64,000 nucleotides of DNA from Terriglobia bacterium (GTDB lineage: Bacteria; Acidobacteriota; Terriglobia; JAIQFV01), in contig JAIQFV010000006.1 in the NCBI GenBank assembly GCA_020073085.1, positions 186,001 through 250,000 on the forward strand, in the 5' to 3' direction. The notes under the pieces are model-generated. The model searched no databases. It was not told the DNA's origin and saw only the letters and a program-made list of their open reading frames with translations. Below are positions 52,274-61,991 of the stretch, piece by piece. The number at the start of each line of letters is the position of its first letter. The first letter of the stretch is position 1. The position numbers and the translations under genes are program-made.

Positions 52274-52700
52274 TTAATGCCTCCAGTGAGAGGGTTAAGG
52301 ACTCGGTTCATTTTGCAGCCGCGGGACAACTAAGACCGCCTCCAAGATGCAAGGGATGGGAACCATTCTTACTGCTCAAGTTCAGTTGGTGTCGGCCCAC
52401 AGCCTCAGAACTCTCAATAAATCCCCCCAATTGTCATGTCGGCGTGTTACAGAAGTTTGTCGCTGTAATCCTTGATGCCCGCCGCACCGGAGCCGATTTG
52501 CATCCACTGGTTCCCTCAAGGAACCATTGGCGTGATGTCAAAGATCACCCAACCTTTCCACCGGGCGCAGGTCTGTTTCCGGTCCACTTTGCAGTGAGAA
52601 GATTTTAGATAACACTCGGAAGGCCAGTCGCGTCTTTGAACAGGTGAGATACCGGCCGGCACATTGGGCCATTATTTTTTTCCAAAAGGATGGGTGGATC
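52274..52700. other. Divergent intergenic region
   Basis: These 427 bases separate the divergent starts at 52273 and 52701. A hairpin at 52504-52530 pairs CCAcTGGTTCC with GGAACCAtTGG over a five-base loop. No T-run follows. Confidence 0.45.
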
Positions 52701-54737
52701 ATGGAAGAGAACCAGCGAAGGTCGAGAAAATTTGGGGCCCGCGTTGTCAGCGTTATATTGCTGTACCTCCTCTTGGCGGGCCCGACGCTGTCTTTTGCTT
52801 ATCACGAGTGGTTTCGGGGCCTTGACCTGGAGTCCGCTTTGGGGCAAGCAAGCCTCGTGATGGTGGGGCGCGTGGCGCATGTAAGCGAAACCAAAATTAT
52901 CATGGGAGGGAAGGGCGAGCGCTCCCTCCTCCAATTCAAATTCGAACCGGTGCGGGTGCTCAAAGGCGTGTTCTCGCGGAAGTCCCTTTCCCTGACGAGC
53001 GACGACCTCGGAGTCCAGCGGTTTGGGGACGCCTCGCCCATCGAGGCCGGCCAGTTGCGTTTGTTGATGTTGGGGCGCTCGATGCAGGGTTTTGCCATCG
53101 TGCACGACTCCCCCAGCCTCGAGCAGGCGATCCCATTGTTGCAAGATCAAAACGACGGGTTGCTCGGGACTGTCAGGATATTGCTTGCCGTCAACGCCAC
53201 CACCGACCGTGCCTCGAAAGACGCCTTATTGCTCGAGGGATTGCGGACTCAAAAAGGCGCACCGGCTATTCCGCTGCTGGTCGCCTTGAAGCGCCGCTCG
53301 CTGCTGGCTGCACAGACCCCGGGCACGATCGCGGCTGTGGCGCCTCACTTGAACGACTCTTCCCCCGCCGTGCGCGAGGCGGCGGCGAACACCCTCCACG
53401 ATCTTTTCGAAGCTGATTATCTCGATCAACCCGTGCTCCGGGGCGACGCGGTCAATGCCCTGGCCGTATCGCTTGAGAAGTCCGATGCGGATGTTGCAGC
53501 CCGAGTCGCGGCATTCGAGGCAATGGGCACCGCAGGACCCGGCGCGCTGGAGAACCGGTCGGCCCGGGCACAGTTCGATCTCAACCGGCCTCTCACCTTT
53601 GCAGAGCAAGGCGCACGGCTCCGTGCCATGGGTCAGCTTAAGATGGGCGGCCAGGAAGCCGCGGTGATGGCCCTGCTCAGGCAAATGCCCCTGGATGCTC
53701 CCCCGGCAGTTCAATACGGGGCGGAATGGACAATGGCACGGTTGAAGCCGAGCGAAGGGATCCGAGAAATCGTCCTCAGGATCGAGAGGAAGTTCGAGTC
53801 GGGGCTCCCCGTCGTCACGGACTTGGATGTTCTGAGTGACCTGCCATCCGCCGACGCCACTCCGGCCCTACTTGAGGTCTCGAAACTCCCGCTGGACCAT
53901 GCGGAGCAAAATGAGTTTGCCTCTGCCTGCCGAAAGATAGCCGACGGGCGATTAGTCGCGCCCCTGGCGCGTCTGCTCGTCCCGAACCAGTGGGATATCT
54001 GGTGGCAGGCGTCCGAAGCGCTGATCAGGATCGATACCGACGAGGCCGCCAAGGCGTTTGAGCCGCATCTGGGTCAGGAAACGAACCTGTTGCGGAAATT
54101 GGAAATGGCCGAATTCTTGGGTCGGCACGGAATTCGCGACGGCTATCCTTACGCCCTCGAACACATGTCTGAGCCGGATCTGCGTGAGCAAGCCGTTTCC
54201 GCCCTGGGCGCGATACGCGAGCCTCGAGCGGTGGGAGAACTCCGCAGAATCCTTGAAACCAGCAACGATGTGGCTTGGAACATCGCGGCCGTGCGGGCCC
54301 TGGGAAGGCTCGGTACAGTCGATTTGACGCCGCGACTGCTGGAACTGGCGCGAAACGAGAAGAGCCCGCTCGCCCCTTCAGCGCTCATTGCCCTCGGGGA
54401 CCTTCACGAACCCCGGGTCCTCGAACTCGTCCGGGCAGGCTTGTCCTCGCGGAATATGGAAGTGTTGACAGCCAGTGCCCGAGCGGCCGGCAACCTCGCG
54501 GCATTACCCGGCGTCAGCGCCGAGGACATTCGCGATCAGCTTGCCTCACTGCTTGCTGATCCGGGCGCTCCCCAGGAGGCGCGCATCGCCGCCCTTGATT
54601 CGCTTGAGGCGTTAAATGATCGGCGTCTCGATGGCGCGCTGGCTCGAGCGGTGCGCGATGCGGGACTCGAGGAAAGCAGCCTCCTCCTCAAAATCGAAAA
54701 GTTACTGCGGGAACGAAAGGTAAAACTGATGCCTTAA
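52701..54737 (+). CDS. Exported HEAT-repeat protein
   Basis: This 678-residue protein has a signal or anchor segment (VVSVILLYLLLAGPTLSFAY). Residues about 30-130 hold a beta-rich domain (LVMVGRVAHVSETKIIMGG, then LGVQRFGD) of unknown type. The rest is an alpha-solenoid of HEAT-like repeats, e.g. SSPAVREAAANTLHDLFEA, and later LREQAVSALGAIREPRAV and IAAVRALGRLGTVDLTPRL. HEAT arrays bind proteins or glycans as scaffolds. The function is unknown. ATG 52701 starts the exported protein; a weak AAAGGA lies about 14 bases upstream. Confidence 0.8.
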   Translation: MEENQRRSRKFGARVVSVILLYLLLAGPTLSFAYHEWFRGLDLESALGQASLVMVGRVAHVSETKIIMGGKGERSLLQFKFEPVRVLKGVFSRKSLSLTSDDLGVQRFGDASPIEAGQLRLLMLGRSMQGFAIVHDSPSLEQAIPLLQDQNDGLLGTVRILLAVNATTDRASKDALLLEGLRTQKGAPAIPLLVALKRRSLLAAQTPGTIAAVAPHLNDSSPAVREAAANTLHDLFEADYLDQPVLRGDAVNALAVSLEKSDADVAARVAAFEAMGTAGPGALENRSARAQFDLNRPLTFAEQGARLRAMGQLKMGGQEAAVMALLRQMPLDAPPAVQYGAEWTMARLKPSEGIREIVLRIERKFESGLPVVTDLDVLSDLPSADATPALLEVSKLPLDHAEQNEFASACRKIADGRLVAPLARLLVPNQWDIWWQASEALIRIDTDEAAKAFEPHLGQETNLLRKLEMAEFLGRHGIRDGYPYALEHMSEPDLREQAVSALGAIREPRAVGELRRILETSNDVAWNIAAVRALGRLGTVDLTPRLLELARNEKSPLAPSALIALGDLHEPRVLELVRAGLSSRNMEVLTASARAAGNLAALPGVSAEDIRDQLASLLADPGAPQEARIAALDSLEALNDRRLDGALARAVRDAGLEESSLLLKIEKLLRERKVKLMP

Positions 54738-54773
54738 CTTGGATTCCGTCGATCTTCTGCCCCCACCCTCGCT

Positions 54774-54798
54774 CCGTCCCGCAAAGAGCGCGGGACGG
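54774..54798. other. Perfect 9-bp hairpin downstream of the HEAT gene
   Basis: CCGTCCCGC pairs with GCGGGACGG around a seven-base loop. No T-run follows; it may still terminate or stabilise the HEAT-gene transcript, or be a dispersed repeat. Confidence 0.45.
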
Positions 54799-54850
54799 AC
54801 CTTCCTGCCAAGGCGGATCTTCGGCAGGTGTGGTTACACTCGGGCAGCCC

Positions 54851-54931
54851 TCTGGGCCGAATCGTAGTCTCCGCCTCCCTGGGCCGGATCGCACTCTCCA
54901 CCTCCCCGGGCCAAGTCAAACTCTCCACGTC
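54851..54931. repeat. Three degenerate 27-bp tandem repeats
   Basis: Units at 54851, 54878 and 54905 share the frame GGGCC(n)A(n)TC(n)nACTCTCC(n)CnTC. They are all 27 bp, so a minus-strand frame would read nine-residue repeats (EVESAIRPR and relatives). Coding is not supported. Confidence 0.55.
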
Positions 54932-55391
54932 CTTGGTGGAGCAGTTCCATCCAACCTTCTTCCCACCACAATCTCCTTCCCAGAACACGCCTCGGCGCCG
55001 GGATTTAAAGTCAGAAATCCCTTGCCCCCGCCAATCCGGTTGTTGTAGTCTCCCTCCAGTTTGCGAGCCTCCACAAGCCCGTTCGCGCGGGAGAGCGGGA
55101 GACTTCGCGCACGAGGAGGCATTGAGAAACTCAGCCCATTCCATTCAAGCACTACTCATTATTCTTTAGGATTAGGACAATCAGATTCGTGGGTACAATC
55201 CCATCCTCAACCGCGACGTTCGCGGGTCAGCAACAGTCGGAGGACATTCCACTTTGTCTTTCCATGCCTCTGGCGGGGCCGGAATCCCATAGCGCCCCAC
55301 ATCGTCGTTGAGTTCAAGCTGAAGTTTGACCGGGAGATTTTATGTCAGTGTTTGTACCTTTGCTCCAGACCCGCTGAAATGAGGTAGCAAG

Positions 55392-58300
55392 ATGGTTTCA
55401 GAGAGATCCCGCATCGAATCCGGCAGCCGACGGTCCTTACTCCTGTTGGGTAATGTGATTCTGATGTTTTCGATGGCAACACTTTGGGGCCAGGAACCCA
55501 CGGCGGCGATAACGGGAACCGTTCAGGATACATCCGGCGCAGCCGTTCCCAGGGCGTCCGTGACCCTGACGGCTGTGGGGACAGGAAAGACGCGGGCGCT
55601 GGTCACCGATGAAAGGGGCAACTACTCGGCACTCTCGATCCCGGTCGGCAGGTATGAAGTCAGGGTTGAAAAAGCCGGGTTCAAGGCTTTCGTGAGAACG
55701 GGCGTCACGCTCGAGGTGGCCAACCAAACCATCGTCGATGTGCGGCTCGAAGTGGGCGATGTGCAACAGACGATGACGGTGACGGGAGAGGCGCCGCTTG
55801 TCAACACGACCGTAGCGGCGACGAGTGGCCTTGTAGGAGAACGCCAGGTAAAGGATCTGCCCCTCAACGGCCGTAGCTTCGATCAGCTGCTGACCCTCAA
55901 CACGGGGACGAGCAATTACACGAATAATTATCATTCCGGGGTGCAGGGGAATGCCTTTTCTGTGGCGGGGAGGCGGCCCGAAGAGAATCGCTTCCTGATG
56001 AACGGAGTTGACTACATCGGGACGGACGACAGCGGCCAGATCGTTTTGCCAAGCGGCGCCAGCGGACTCTTGCTGGGGGTGGATGCCGTGCTGGAGTTCA
56101 ATGTGCTTCAGGACTCTTACGGAGCCCAATATGGGAAGCGGGCCGGCGGTCAGGTCACCATCGTCACCTCTTCGGGGACCAACCAGCTGCACGGAGATGT
56201 CTTCGAGTTTTTCCGCAACAGCGCCCTGGACGCCCGGAATTTCTTTGATCACTCAGTCGGGCCATCCCCGTTTAAGCGAAATCAATTTGGAGGAGCCCTG
56301 GGAGGGCCGATCAAGAAAGATAAACTCTTCCTGTTCGGAAACTACGAAGGCTTTCGTCAGCGGCTTGGGCTCAGCAACGTCGCGGTGGTGCCGGATGCGA
56401 ATGCACGGCAAGGACTCTTGCCGATCGGGCCGGGCGGCGCCGAGGTCCCGGTGCCCGGGTTGCAGCCGAAAATGTTGCCGTTCTTTGCCTATTGGCCGAC
56501 TCCGAATGGTCCCACGCTGGGCGGCGGATTGGCGCTGAACTTCAGCAATCCCCCTCAGCGGATTCGGGAGGACTTTGGCCTGACGAGACTTGATTACTCG
56601 ATGTCGGCGAACGATTCACTTTCGGCCAGCTATACCCTTGACGATGGTGAAAATGACACGCCACAGGCCGATCCTGTTTTTTTGACCTCAACGATCCAGC
56701 GCACGCAATTGCTGAGCGTTCAGGAGACCCATGTGTTCTCCCCGACGATTTTGAACACGACGACCTTTGGGTTCTCCCGGGCTTTCGCCCTTTCTCAGAC
56801 GCCGACCAACGTCCCCATCCCACCGTCCTTGTGGTTGATCAGTGCGACTGCCCCGGGCGCTATCAGCATCGGCGGCGGCGTCGTGAGCACGGTGGCGGCC
56901 GCCGTGACATCGCCCGCCGGTACCCGCACCACCCGAAATGCGCGAAACCTCTTTACCGGTTCCGACGACGTCCACTTCACCCGGGGGGGACATTCCATCA
57001 GTGCAGGCGTCTGGATTCAACGGGTGCAGCAGAACCTGAGTGGCGCGCACCTGGCCCTGAGCGGTTCGGTCAGCTACCCTTCCTTGACGGCATTTCTGCA
57101 GGATAAGCCCACTTCGTTTGTCGCGACGCCGAATCCAACCCCATTGGGTCACCGCTCGACGGAAGCGGCCGGGTACATCGAAGATGACATCAAGCTCAAA
57201 CCGAATTTGACAATTCGTATCGGTTTGCGGGATGAGATGACGACAGGGTGGAATGAGGTTTCAGGGCGAGCTGCCAACTACCTCTTCGACACTCAAGGGA
57301 TGATCCTGACGGATCCCCTCGTGGGTGACTCTATTTTTACTCAGAACCATGCCCACGCCCTGTGGCAGCCGCGGCTTGGCGTCGCCTGGGATCCGACGGG
57401 CACAGGAAGGTGGTCCGTTCGGGCCGGCTTCGGCATTTATAACGATCTTCAAGACAGTCTGGCACACCGGATCAGCGCCAATCCGCCATTCAATGCGCGC
57501 ATGTCCATCTCGAACACCCCGATGCTGTCCATTATCCCGATCCCCGGGGGGACGCAACCGCCTCCCAGCTGCAATGCGCAGCTCCAGGCAGCCAAGACCC
57601 CATGCTCGATCTTCTCCCCCGGCGGGGTCGATCCTGAAATGCGGACTCCCACCGTTCAGGAGTGGAGCTTGACCCTCGAGCGGGAGATCACCCGCAATCT
57701 CAAATTTCTCGTTGGGTATGTAGGTTCCGAGGCGTACCACACGTCGCTCAGCATCGATCGCAATGTCGCGCCGCCGCAGATCTGCTCCGCCCCTGCGGGT
57801 TGCGCGAGCGGGGGAGTCGGTTCGGCGGTGGCGACGGTGCCGCAGGGAACACTGTACATGCCGCCCGGAATGCGACCCAACCCGTTCGTCGCAAATACCT
57901 TCTCGTGGCTCTTTCAGGGTACCAGCAACTACCATGCGCTGAATGTCTCGGTCGTGAAGCGTGCCTCCTCCGGGCTGAGCTTCAAAGTCAATTATACTTT
58001 TTCAAAGATCATGGACCTGAATTCCGCAATCACCAATTCCAGCGGCCAGAATGAGCCCCAATCGATTCTCAACCCCTTCAATTTCGCGCTCAACCGGGGA
58101 GTGTCGGCATACAGCTTGAAACACCAGTTCAACACGCATTTTACGTATGAATTGCCCATTGGACGGGGCCGTTCGTTGGGGGGAAACGCCAGCCGTTTTG
58201 TGGAGGAACTGATTGGCGGCTGGCAGTGGAATGGAATCATTACGGCTCAAAGCGGGTTTCCGTTCACGCCCCAGGTGGGGGCGAATGTCTCCGGCACGGG

Positions 58301-58679
58301 GGACACCTTCAATCCCGATGTGCCGAACTGGAATCCTGCCTTCAGCGGTCCGGTGATTCCGGGTACCCCAGACCACTGGTTCGATCCTCGTGCTTTCACG
58401 CGTCCGCTTCCGGGGACCTTTGGCAACGTGGCGCGGGGGTCTCTCATCGGCCCGGGCCTGTTCACCATCGATACTTCTCTGTTCAAGGAGTTCAGCATGG
58501 GCGAGAAGTTGACGCTGCAGTTTCGGGCAGAGACCTTCAATCTCTTGAATCATGCCAACTTCGGGATCCCGAGTCAGGTCGTGTTTTCGGGCACGAACAT
58601 CGCCAATTCCGCCGGCGTGGTCACCTCCACGGCGACAACCTCTCGTCAAATGCAGTTGGCCCTGAAACTCATCTTCTGA
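55392..58679 (+). CDS. Oar-like TonB-dependent outer-membrane receptor
   Basis: A 1095-residue receptor of the carboxypeptidase-regulatory class. It begins with a signal peptide (LLLLGNVILMFSMATLWG), then a CarboxypepD_reg domain starting TAAITGTVQDTSGAAVPRAS (about 36-120), the plug-like motif LPLNGRSFDQLLTLN (about 157-171), and a large barrel ending in QLALKLIF. C-terminal FRAETFNLLNHANFGIPS is characteristic of these proteins. It probably imports peptides or glycans. It shares design but not the start region with the receptor at 32673. No peptidase or SusD-like gene lies beside it. ATG 55392 has GAGGT. Confidence 0.92.
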   Translation: MVSERSRIESGSRRSLLLLGNVILMFSMATLWGQEPTAAITGTVQDTSGAAVPRASVTLTAVGTGKTRALVTDERGNYSALSIPVGRYEVRVEKAGFKAFVRTGVTLEVANQTIVDVRLEVGDVQQTMTVTGEAPLVNTTVAATSGLVGERQVKDLPLNGRSFDQLLTLNTGTSNYTNNYHSGVQGNAFSVAGRRPEENRFLMNGVDYIGTDDSGQIVLPSGASGLLLGVDAVLEFNVLQDSYGAQYGKRAGGQVTIVTSSGTNQLHGDVFEFFRNSALDARNFFDHSVGPSPFKRNQFGGALGGPIKKDKLFLFGNYEGFRQRLGLSNVAVVPDANARQGLLPIGPGGAEVPVPGLQPKMLPFFAYWPTPNGPTLGGGLALNFSNPPQRIREDFGLTRLDYSMSANDSLSASYTLDDGENDTPQADPVFLTSTIQRTQLLSVQETHVFSPTILNTTTFGFSRAFALSQTPTNVPIPPSLWLISATAPGAISIGGGVVSTVAAAVTSPAGTRTTRNARNLFTGSDDVHFTRGGHSISAGVWIQRVQQNLSGAHLALSGSVSYPSLTAFLQDKPTSFVATPNPTPLGHRSTEAAGYIEDDIKLKPNLTIRIGLRDEMTTGWNEVSGRAANYLFDTQGMILTDPLVGDSIFTQNHAHALWQPRLGVAWDPTGTGRWSVRAGFGIYNDLQDSLAHRISANPPFNARMSISNTPMLSIIPIPGGTQPPPSCNAQLQAAKTPCSIFSPGGVDPEMRTPTVQEWSLTLEREITRNLKFLVGYVGSEAYHTSLSIDRNVAPPQICSAPAGCASGGVGSAVATVPQGTLYMPPGMRPNPFVANTFSWLFQGTSNYHALNVSVVKRASSGLSFKVNYTFSKIMDLNSAITNSSGQNEPQSILNPFNFALNRGVSAYSLKHQFNTHFTYELPIGRGRSLGGNASRFVEELIGGWQWNGIITAQSGFPFTPQVGANVSGTGDTFNPDVPNWNPAFSGPVIPGTPDHWFDPRAFTRPLPGTFGNVARGSLIGPGLFTIDTSLFKEFSMGEKLTLQFRAETFNLLNHANFGIPSQVVFSGTNIANSAGVVTSTATTSRQMQLALKLIF

Positions 58680-58816
58680 GACTGCCTCCAGTTTTGGACG
58701 CGGATGAGATCGTGGGCCCCGGCGTGGCTCGTTCTTTTCCCCTTTGCTTGAATTACGAGCCACGGGGTTGGACGATCATTGGGTTTGTACCACCCTTCAT
58801 TCCAAGACCCAGTCGC

Positions 58817-60226
58817 TCATTTCCAGCCCAGCGTTTCTTTGATCTCCTTCATGTCGAAAGCCCTCAGCGTCATGGCTGCAAGCGTGTAGATCACAAACCC
58901 TCCAAGAATCCGCGCCGAAATGCCCGTGCCTTTAGACCAGTACAGATAGGCCGCCATAATTAGGCTGGCCAGAATGGGCTTCCAGAGGTGTCCCAGCAGC
59001 GGAAGGGCTGTCACCTTCCGGGCCACACCCTCATAAGTCAGGAGAAGCAACAACAGCTCTGAGATCACCGTGGCCACGGCCGAACCGACATAACTGTAAC
59101 GGGGAATCAGGACGCAATTGAGCGTCACATTCACAAGGACCGCCGCCAGCGAAACCCAAAGGTTATAGTTTTGCAGTCCGTGGGACAGCAGGGTGACTCG
59201 GTATAGAACGCGACTCGACGACAGCGGAATAATCCATATGAGGATGGCGAGTGCGACCGCACCTCCCGAGAAACGGGACCCGTACACCAGCCGGATGAGG
59301 GGACGGGAGACCATCGCACCCCCGACGGCCAGGGGCACCGCGAGCAACAGGGTATACTTCTGCGTCCTGGTCGAGATGTGCTGCAGCATGGAAGGATTGC
59401 CCCTGCAGCGTGAAACCGCCGGCAATAGATTCCGGTTGTAGAGAAAAACGAAGGAAGAAAAGAAACCGATGAACTTGTAAGCTGCGCTGTACTGGCCAAC
59501 GTCAGAGGCCGGTTTGAGAAAGCCGAGCAGGACCATGTCGAAGTTGATCATGATCAGCGTGAACACACTTGAGAGTCCCATCGGCAAAGAGCTCTTCAGG
59601 ATCTTGGACCAGGCGTGGATCTCGAAAGTGAAACGAAGGGGCCCGATCTCCCTGCGGAATAGGAAAATAAGATACAGAGTGGACACGAACTCGCCGGTGA
59701 TCTGGAAGACCGGGATCCAAAGATACTGAGTGGGCTGATTCAACAACGACAGCACCAACGTGGAAAAGATCAACTGGCCCAGGACATTGGCGGCCGCGAC
59801 GTATTTCATCTTTTCGACCGCTTGGAAGGCCCACTGCAAGGAAAACGCCGAGGAAATGAGAGTCAACCCATAAAGCAGCATGAGCGCTTTGACCGACATC
59901 GGTTTGGTGAGCAGGGAAACGGTGAGGAGGAGGGCGGTGGCCGCCAAGAGGCTGGAAACTAGCCGGAGGCCAAGAATGTTTGCGGTGTGGGCGGACGCCA
60001 GGGAACGATCGCGAGCCACCTCCTGGATCCCATACACATCAAGCCCCTGGTTGACGATCAGACCGAAATAAAGCGTGAAGGCGACCGCAAAGGCGATGTC
60101 ACCGAAGAGTTCGGTGCCCACGACCCGGGCCATATGCGCGAAGGCCAAAAACGCCAGGGCCTTCGCGGCCAGATCGCCAGTCGCCAGAACGGTGAAATTA
60201 AGCAGAAAGCTTCGGGCTTGCCCCAT
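58817..60226 (-). CDS. Polysaccharide flippase (Wzx-like, MOP superfamily)
   Basis: This 469-residue protein has about 12 to 14 hydrophobic segments over its length and an N-terminus (NFTVLATGDLAAKALAFLAF) like O-antigen and teichuronic flippases. Motifs of the family, such as LFGDIAFAVAFTLYFGLIVN and LDVYGIQEVARDRS, are recognisable. These proteins flip lipid-linked sugars across the cytoplasmic membrane. The next gene upstream (60314) is 87 bases away on the same strand, so an operon is possible. Confidence 0.87.
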   Translation of the reverse strand: MGQARSFLLNFTVLATGDLAAKALAFLAFAHMARVVGTELFGDIAFAVAFTLYFGLIVNQGLDVYGIQEVARDRSLASAHTANILGLRLVSSLLAATALLLTVSLLTKPMSVKALMLLYGLTLISSAFSLQWAFQAVEKMKYVAAANVLGQLIFSTLVLSLLNQPTQYLWIPVFQITGEFVSTLYLIFLFRREIGPLRFTFEIHAWSKILKSSLPMGLSSVFTLIMINFDMVLLGFLKPASDVGQYSAAYKFIGFFSSFVFLYNRNLLPAVSRCRGNPSMLQHISTRTQKYTLLLAVPLAVGGAMVSRPLIRLVYGSRFSGGAVALAILIWIIPLSSSRVLYRVTLLSHGLQNYNLWVSLAAVLVNVTLNCVLIPRYSYVGSAVATVISELLLLLLTYEGVARKVTALPLLGHLWKPILASLIMAAYLYWSKGTGISARILGGFVIYTLAAMTLRAFDMKEIKETLGWK

Positions 60227-60313
60227 GCTGTGTGTCTTTGTTCAAATCCCGTCCGTCGAGTTCTTATCGCCTCGAGCAGTTTTCAGTTCAGGGTGTCCGG
60301 TCTCCAGCAGCCC

Positions 60314-61894
60314 TCACGGCTTTCGGAGGATATGAAGGGGAAGGATCTTGGCCGCACCCGAGGCGAACGGCTCACGACGAATCACGCGAAGCGTCCGGCC
60401 CTCCCGCCACCGCTCCGCCATCATGCTCTTCAAAGCCAGAGAAGTCCCGAGCTGATCCAGGACGGTCAGGATCAGGCGCTCCTCATCGAAGGCTCCAACC
60501 CGGGGGCTGACCACGATGTTGACTCGAGGCAGGCCATCCTCTTCCTCTTCAAGGAACTGGTAGTCAGTGGCGTGCCCGCCGAACCGGGACGGTAGAACGT
60601 CCTCGACCAGCGAGATCAGCTCGCTTCCGAAGAATGTCATGCCCTCGCTGGTGAGCTTGTCGTAGCTGCGAATGTTCGTGATGTGCTGTTCAAAGCCCAG
60701 GTCCCCCCAGAGACAAGCGCACTTTCGTTTCTCGATTTTGCCATAATCATCGCTCTCGACATTGAGCAGAAGTTTGGGACAACTGGGGAGAAGAGTCGTA
60801 TAGAGCAGGGCGTCAACGCAGAGGGTCGAGTTCAGAATCTGTTTCTTCCGTTGGAGGACCGCCAGTTTGTCCGTCAGGAGATGGACATCATCCAGCGCGG
60901 CCGGCTCGCCGCAGGCCATCCCGATATTGCCGATCTCTCCCATGGAATATTGTGCAGCCGCTCTGCATCCGCTCTCCGCCACAATCTTCGCTTTGGCCGG
61001 CGTGTAAGGCTCGGAGTTGAGTCGGAATAAGGTCCCCGAGATATCCAGCCCCCGCTCCTGTGCAGCCAGACACACACGCACTCCAGAGCTTGGATTGGTG
61101 TGGAGTTCCGCGGGGTTCCCTCCTTTTCTTTTTGCAGCCAGCCAAAGAGCGACCTTATGGGCGTCCTCCAGTGGCGTGTATTCCGGATTTGGCAGCGGGT
61201 TCCCGCACAGCCGGCTGCCATAAAGTGCATATTTCGTGAAAACGAAGTACTTCAGTGTCTTGGGGCGGACGACCAAAGGACTGAGCGAAAACCATTTTTC
61301 AATTCGCTGATCAATCTTGGCGGATCGGAGCAGGTGCTTCAAACCGCTCACCACCGGCGGAACCCCATACCAAATCGCAACCGGCCTGCCCTGTAGCCCC
61401 AAGCATTCGATCGACAGGAAGTGGTATGCCGCCTCATGTGTCAACAGGTCAAAATCGACGATGATCCGGGTGCCCACGCCCCGGGAACCTGCGGTCTGGA
61501 GCTCATAGTCTCGTGCCAGAAGGGGATTGTGGAAATCCTCGGGTCGCACCTTGAAGCTTAGCCCGGGGCGATGAACCGGCCGGCGCCCCTTGAACTCCTC
61601 AAACGTCACGTAGACCCCCGCATCATAGAGCTTGCCAAGCGTGGTTTCCAGGCCCTCGCGGCGTACCAGGGCCGCGACCGTCGGGAAGTCAATGCCGGCG
61701 TGTTTCAGGAGCCTGGCATACGGACTGCGAGGATTACCATAAATCCCCCGCTCCACTACCCGGAGAAAGGATTCGTTCCGGTCCTGCAATTGACGCTGTA
61801 TTCTCCGGCGGCAATCCTCCGGAGTGAGCGGTTGTCCCAGGAACCTCCGAAGGCCGGAGAAGTACCTGAAAAACATCTTTAAGTCATCGATCAT
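60314..61894 (-). CDS. PaaK-like adenylate-forming enzyme
   Basis: This 526-residue protein resembles the phenylacetate-CoA ligase/CapK branch of adenylate-forming enzymes. The P-loop position reads LQTAGSRGVGTRI instead of the canonical SSGTTG form. The middle motif AQYSMGEIGNIGMACGE replaces the YGSTE type. A C-terminal lysine motif (ASGAAKILPLH) is retained. The enzyme probably activates a carboxylic acid for ligation to CoA, a carrier or a glycan. The start is ATG 61894, matching the start of the domain (IDDLKMFFRYFSGL); an upstream start at 61951 is less likely. The substrate cannot be told. It lies between a flippase and a transporter, which suggests acylation of an exported polysaccharide. 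Confidence 0.72.
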   Translation of the reverse strand: MIDDLKMFFRYFSGLRRFLGQPLTPEDCRRRIQRQLQDRNESFLRVVERGIYGNPRSPYARLLKHAGIDFPTVAALVRREGLETTLGKLYDAGVYVTFEEFKGRRPVHRPGLSFKVRPEDFHNPLLARDYELQTAGSRGVGTRIIVDFDLLTHEAAYHFLSIECLGLQGRPVAIWYGVPPVVSGLKHLLRSAKIDQRIEKWFSLSPLVVRPKTLKYFVFTKYALYGSRLCGNPLPNPEYTPLEDAHKVALWLAAKRKGGNPAELHTNPSSGVRVCLAAQERGLDISGTLFRLNSEPYTPAKAKIVAESGCRAAAQYSMGEIGNIGMACGEPAALDDVHLLTDKLAVLQRKKQILNSTLCVDALLYTTLLPSCPKLLLNVESDDYGKIEKRKCACLWGDLGFEQHITNIRSYDKLTSEGMTFFGSELISLVEDVLPSRFGGHATDYQFLEEEEDGLPRVNIVVSPRVGAFDEERLILTVLDQLGTSLALKSMMAERWREGRTLRVIRREPFASGAAKILPLHILRKP

Positions 61895-61991
61895 GGAAGT
61901 CCAGCGTCCATGGAATATCCAGATTTTCAATTCTGGCCAACATGGGATCATTGCACCGGCGAAGTCTCATCGGCAATCAGGATTAACAACC

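Larger units (their letters stand above)
54738..55391. other. Long intergenic region before the second TonB receptor
   Basis: These 654 bases contain a hairpin at 54774-54798 and three degenerate 27-bp repeats at 54851-54931. Frames on both strands (for example 54734-55144 minus) have no family signature. The promoter of the receptor should lie near the 3' end; GAGGT precedes its ATG. Confidence 0.5.

Noticed and set aside
54734-55144. 136-residue minus-strand frame with nine-residue repeats
   Set aside because: The repeats explain the open frame; no start signal or family.
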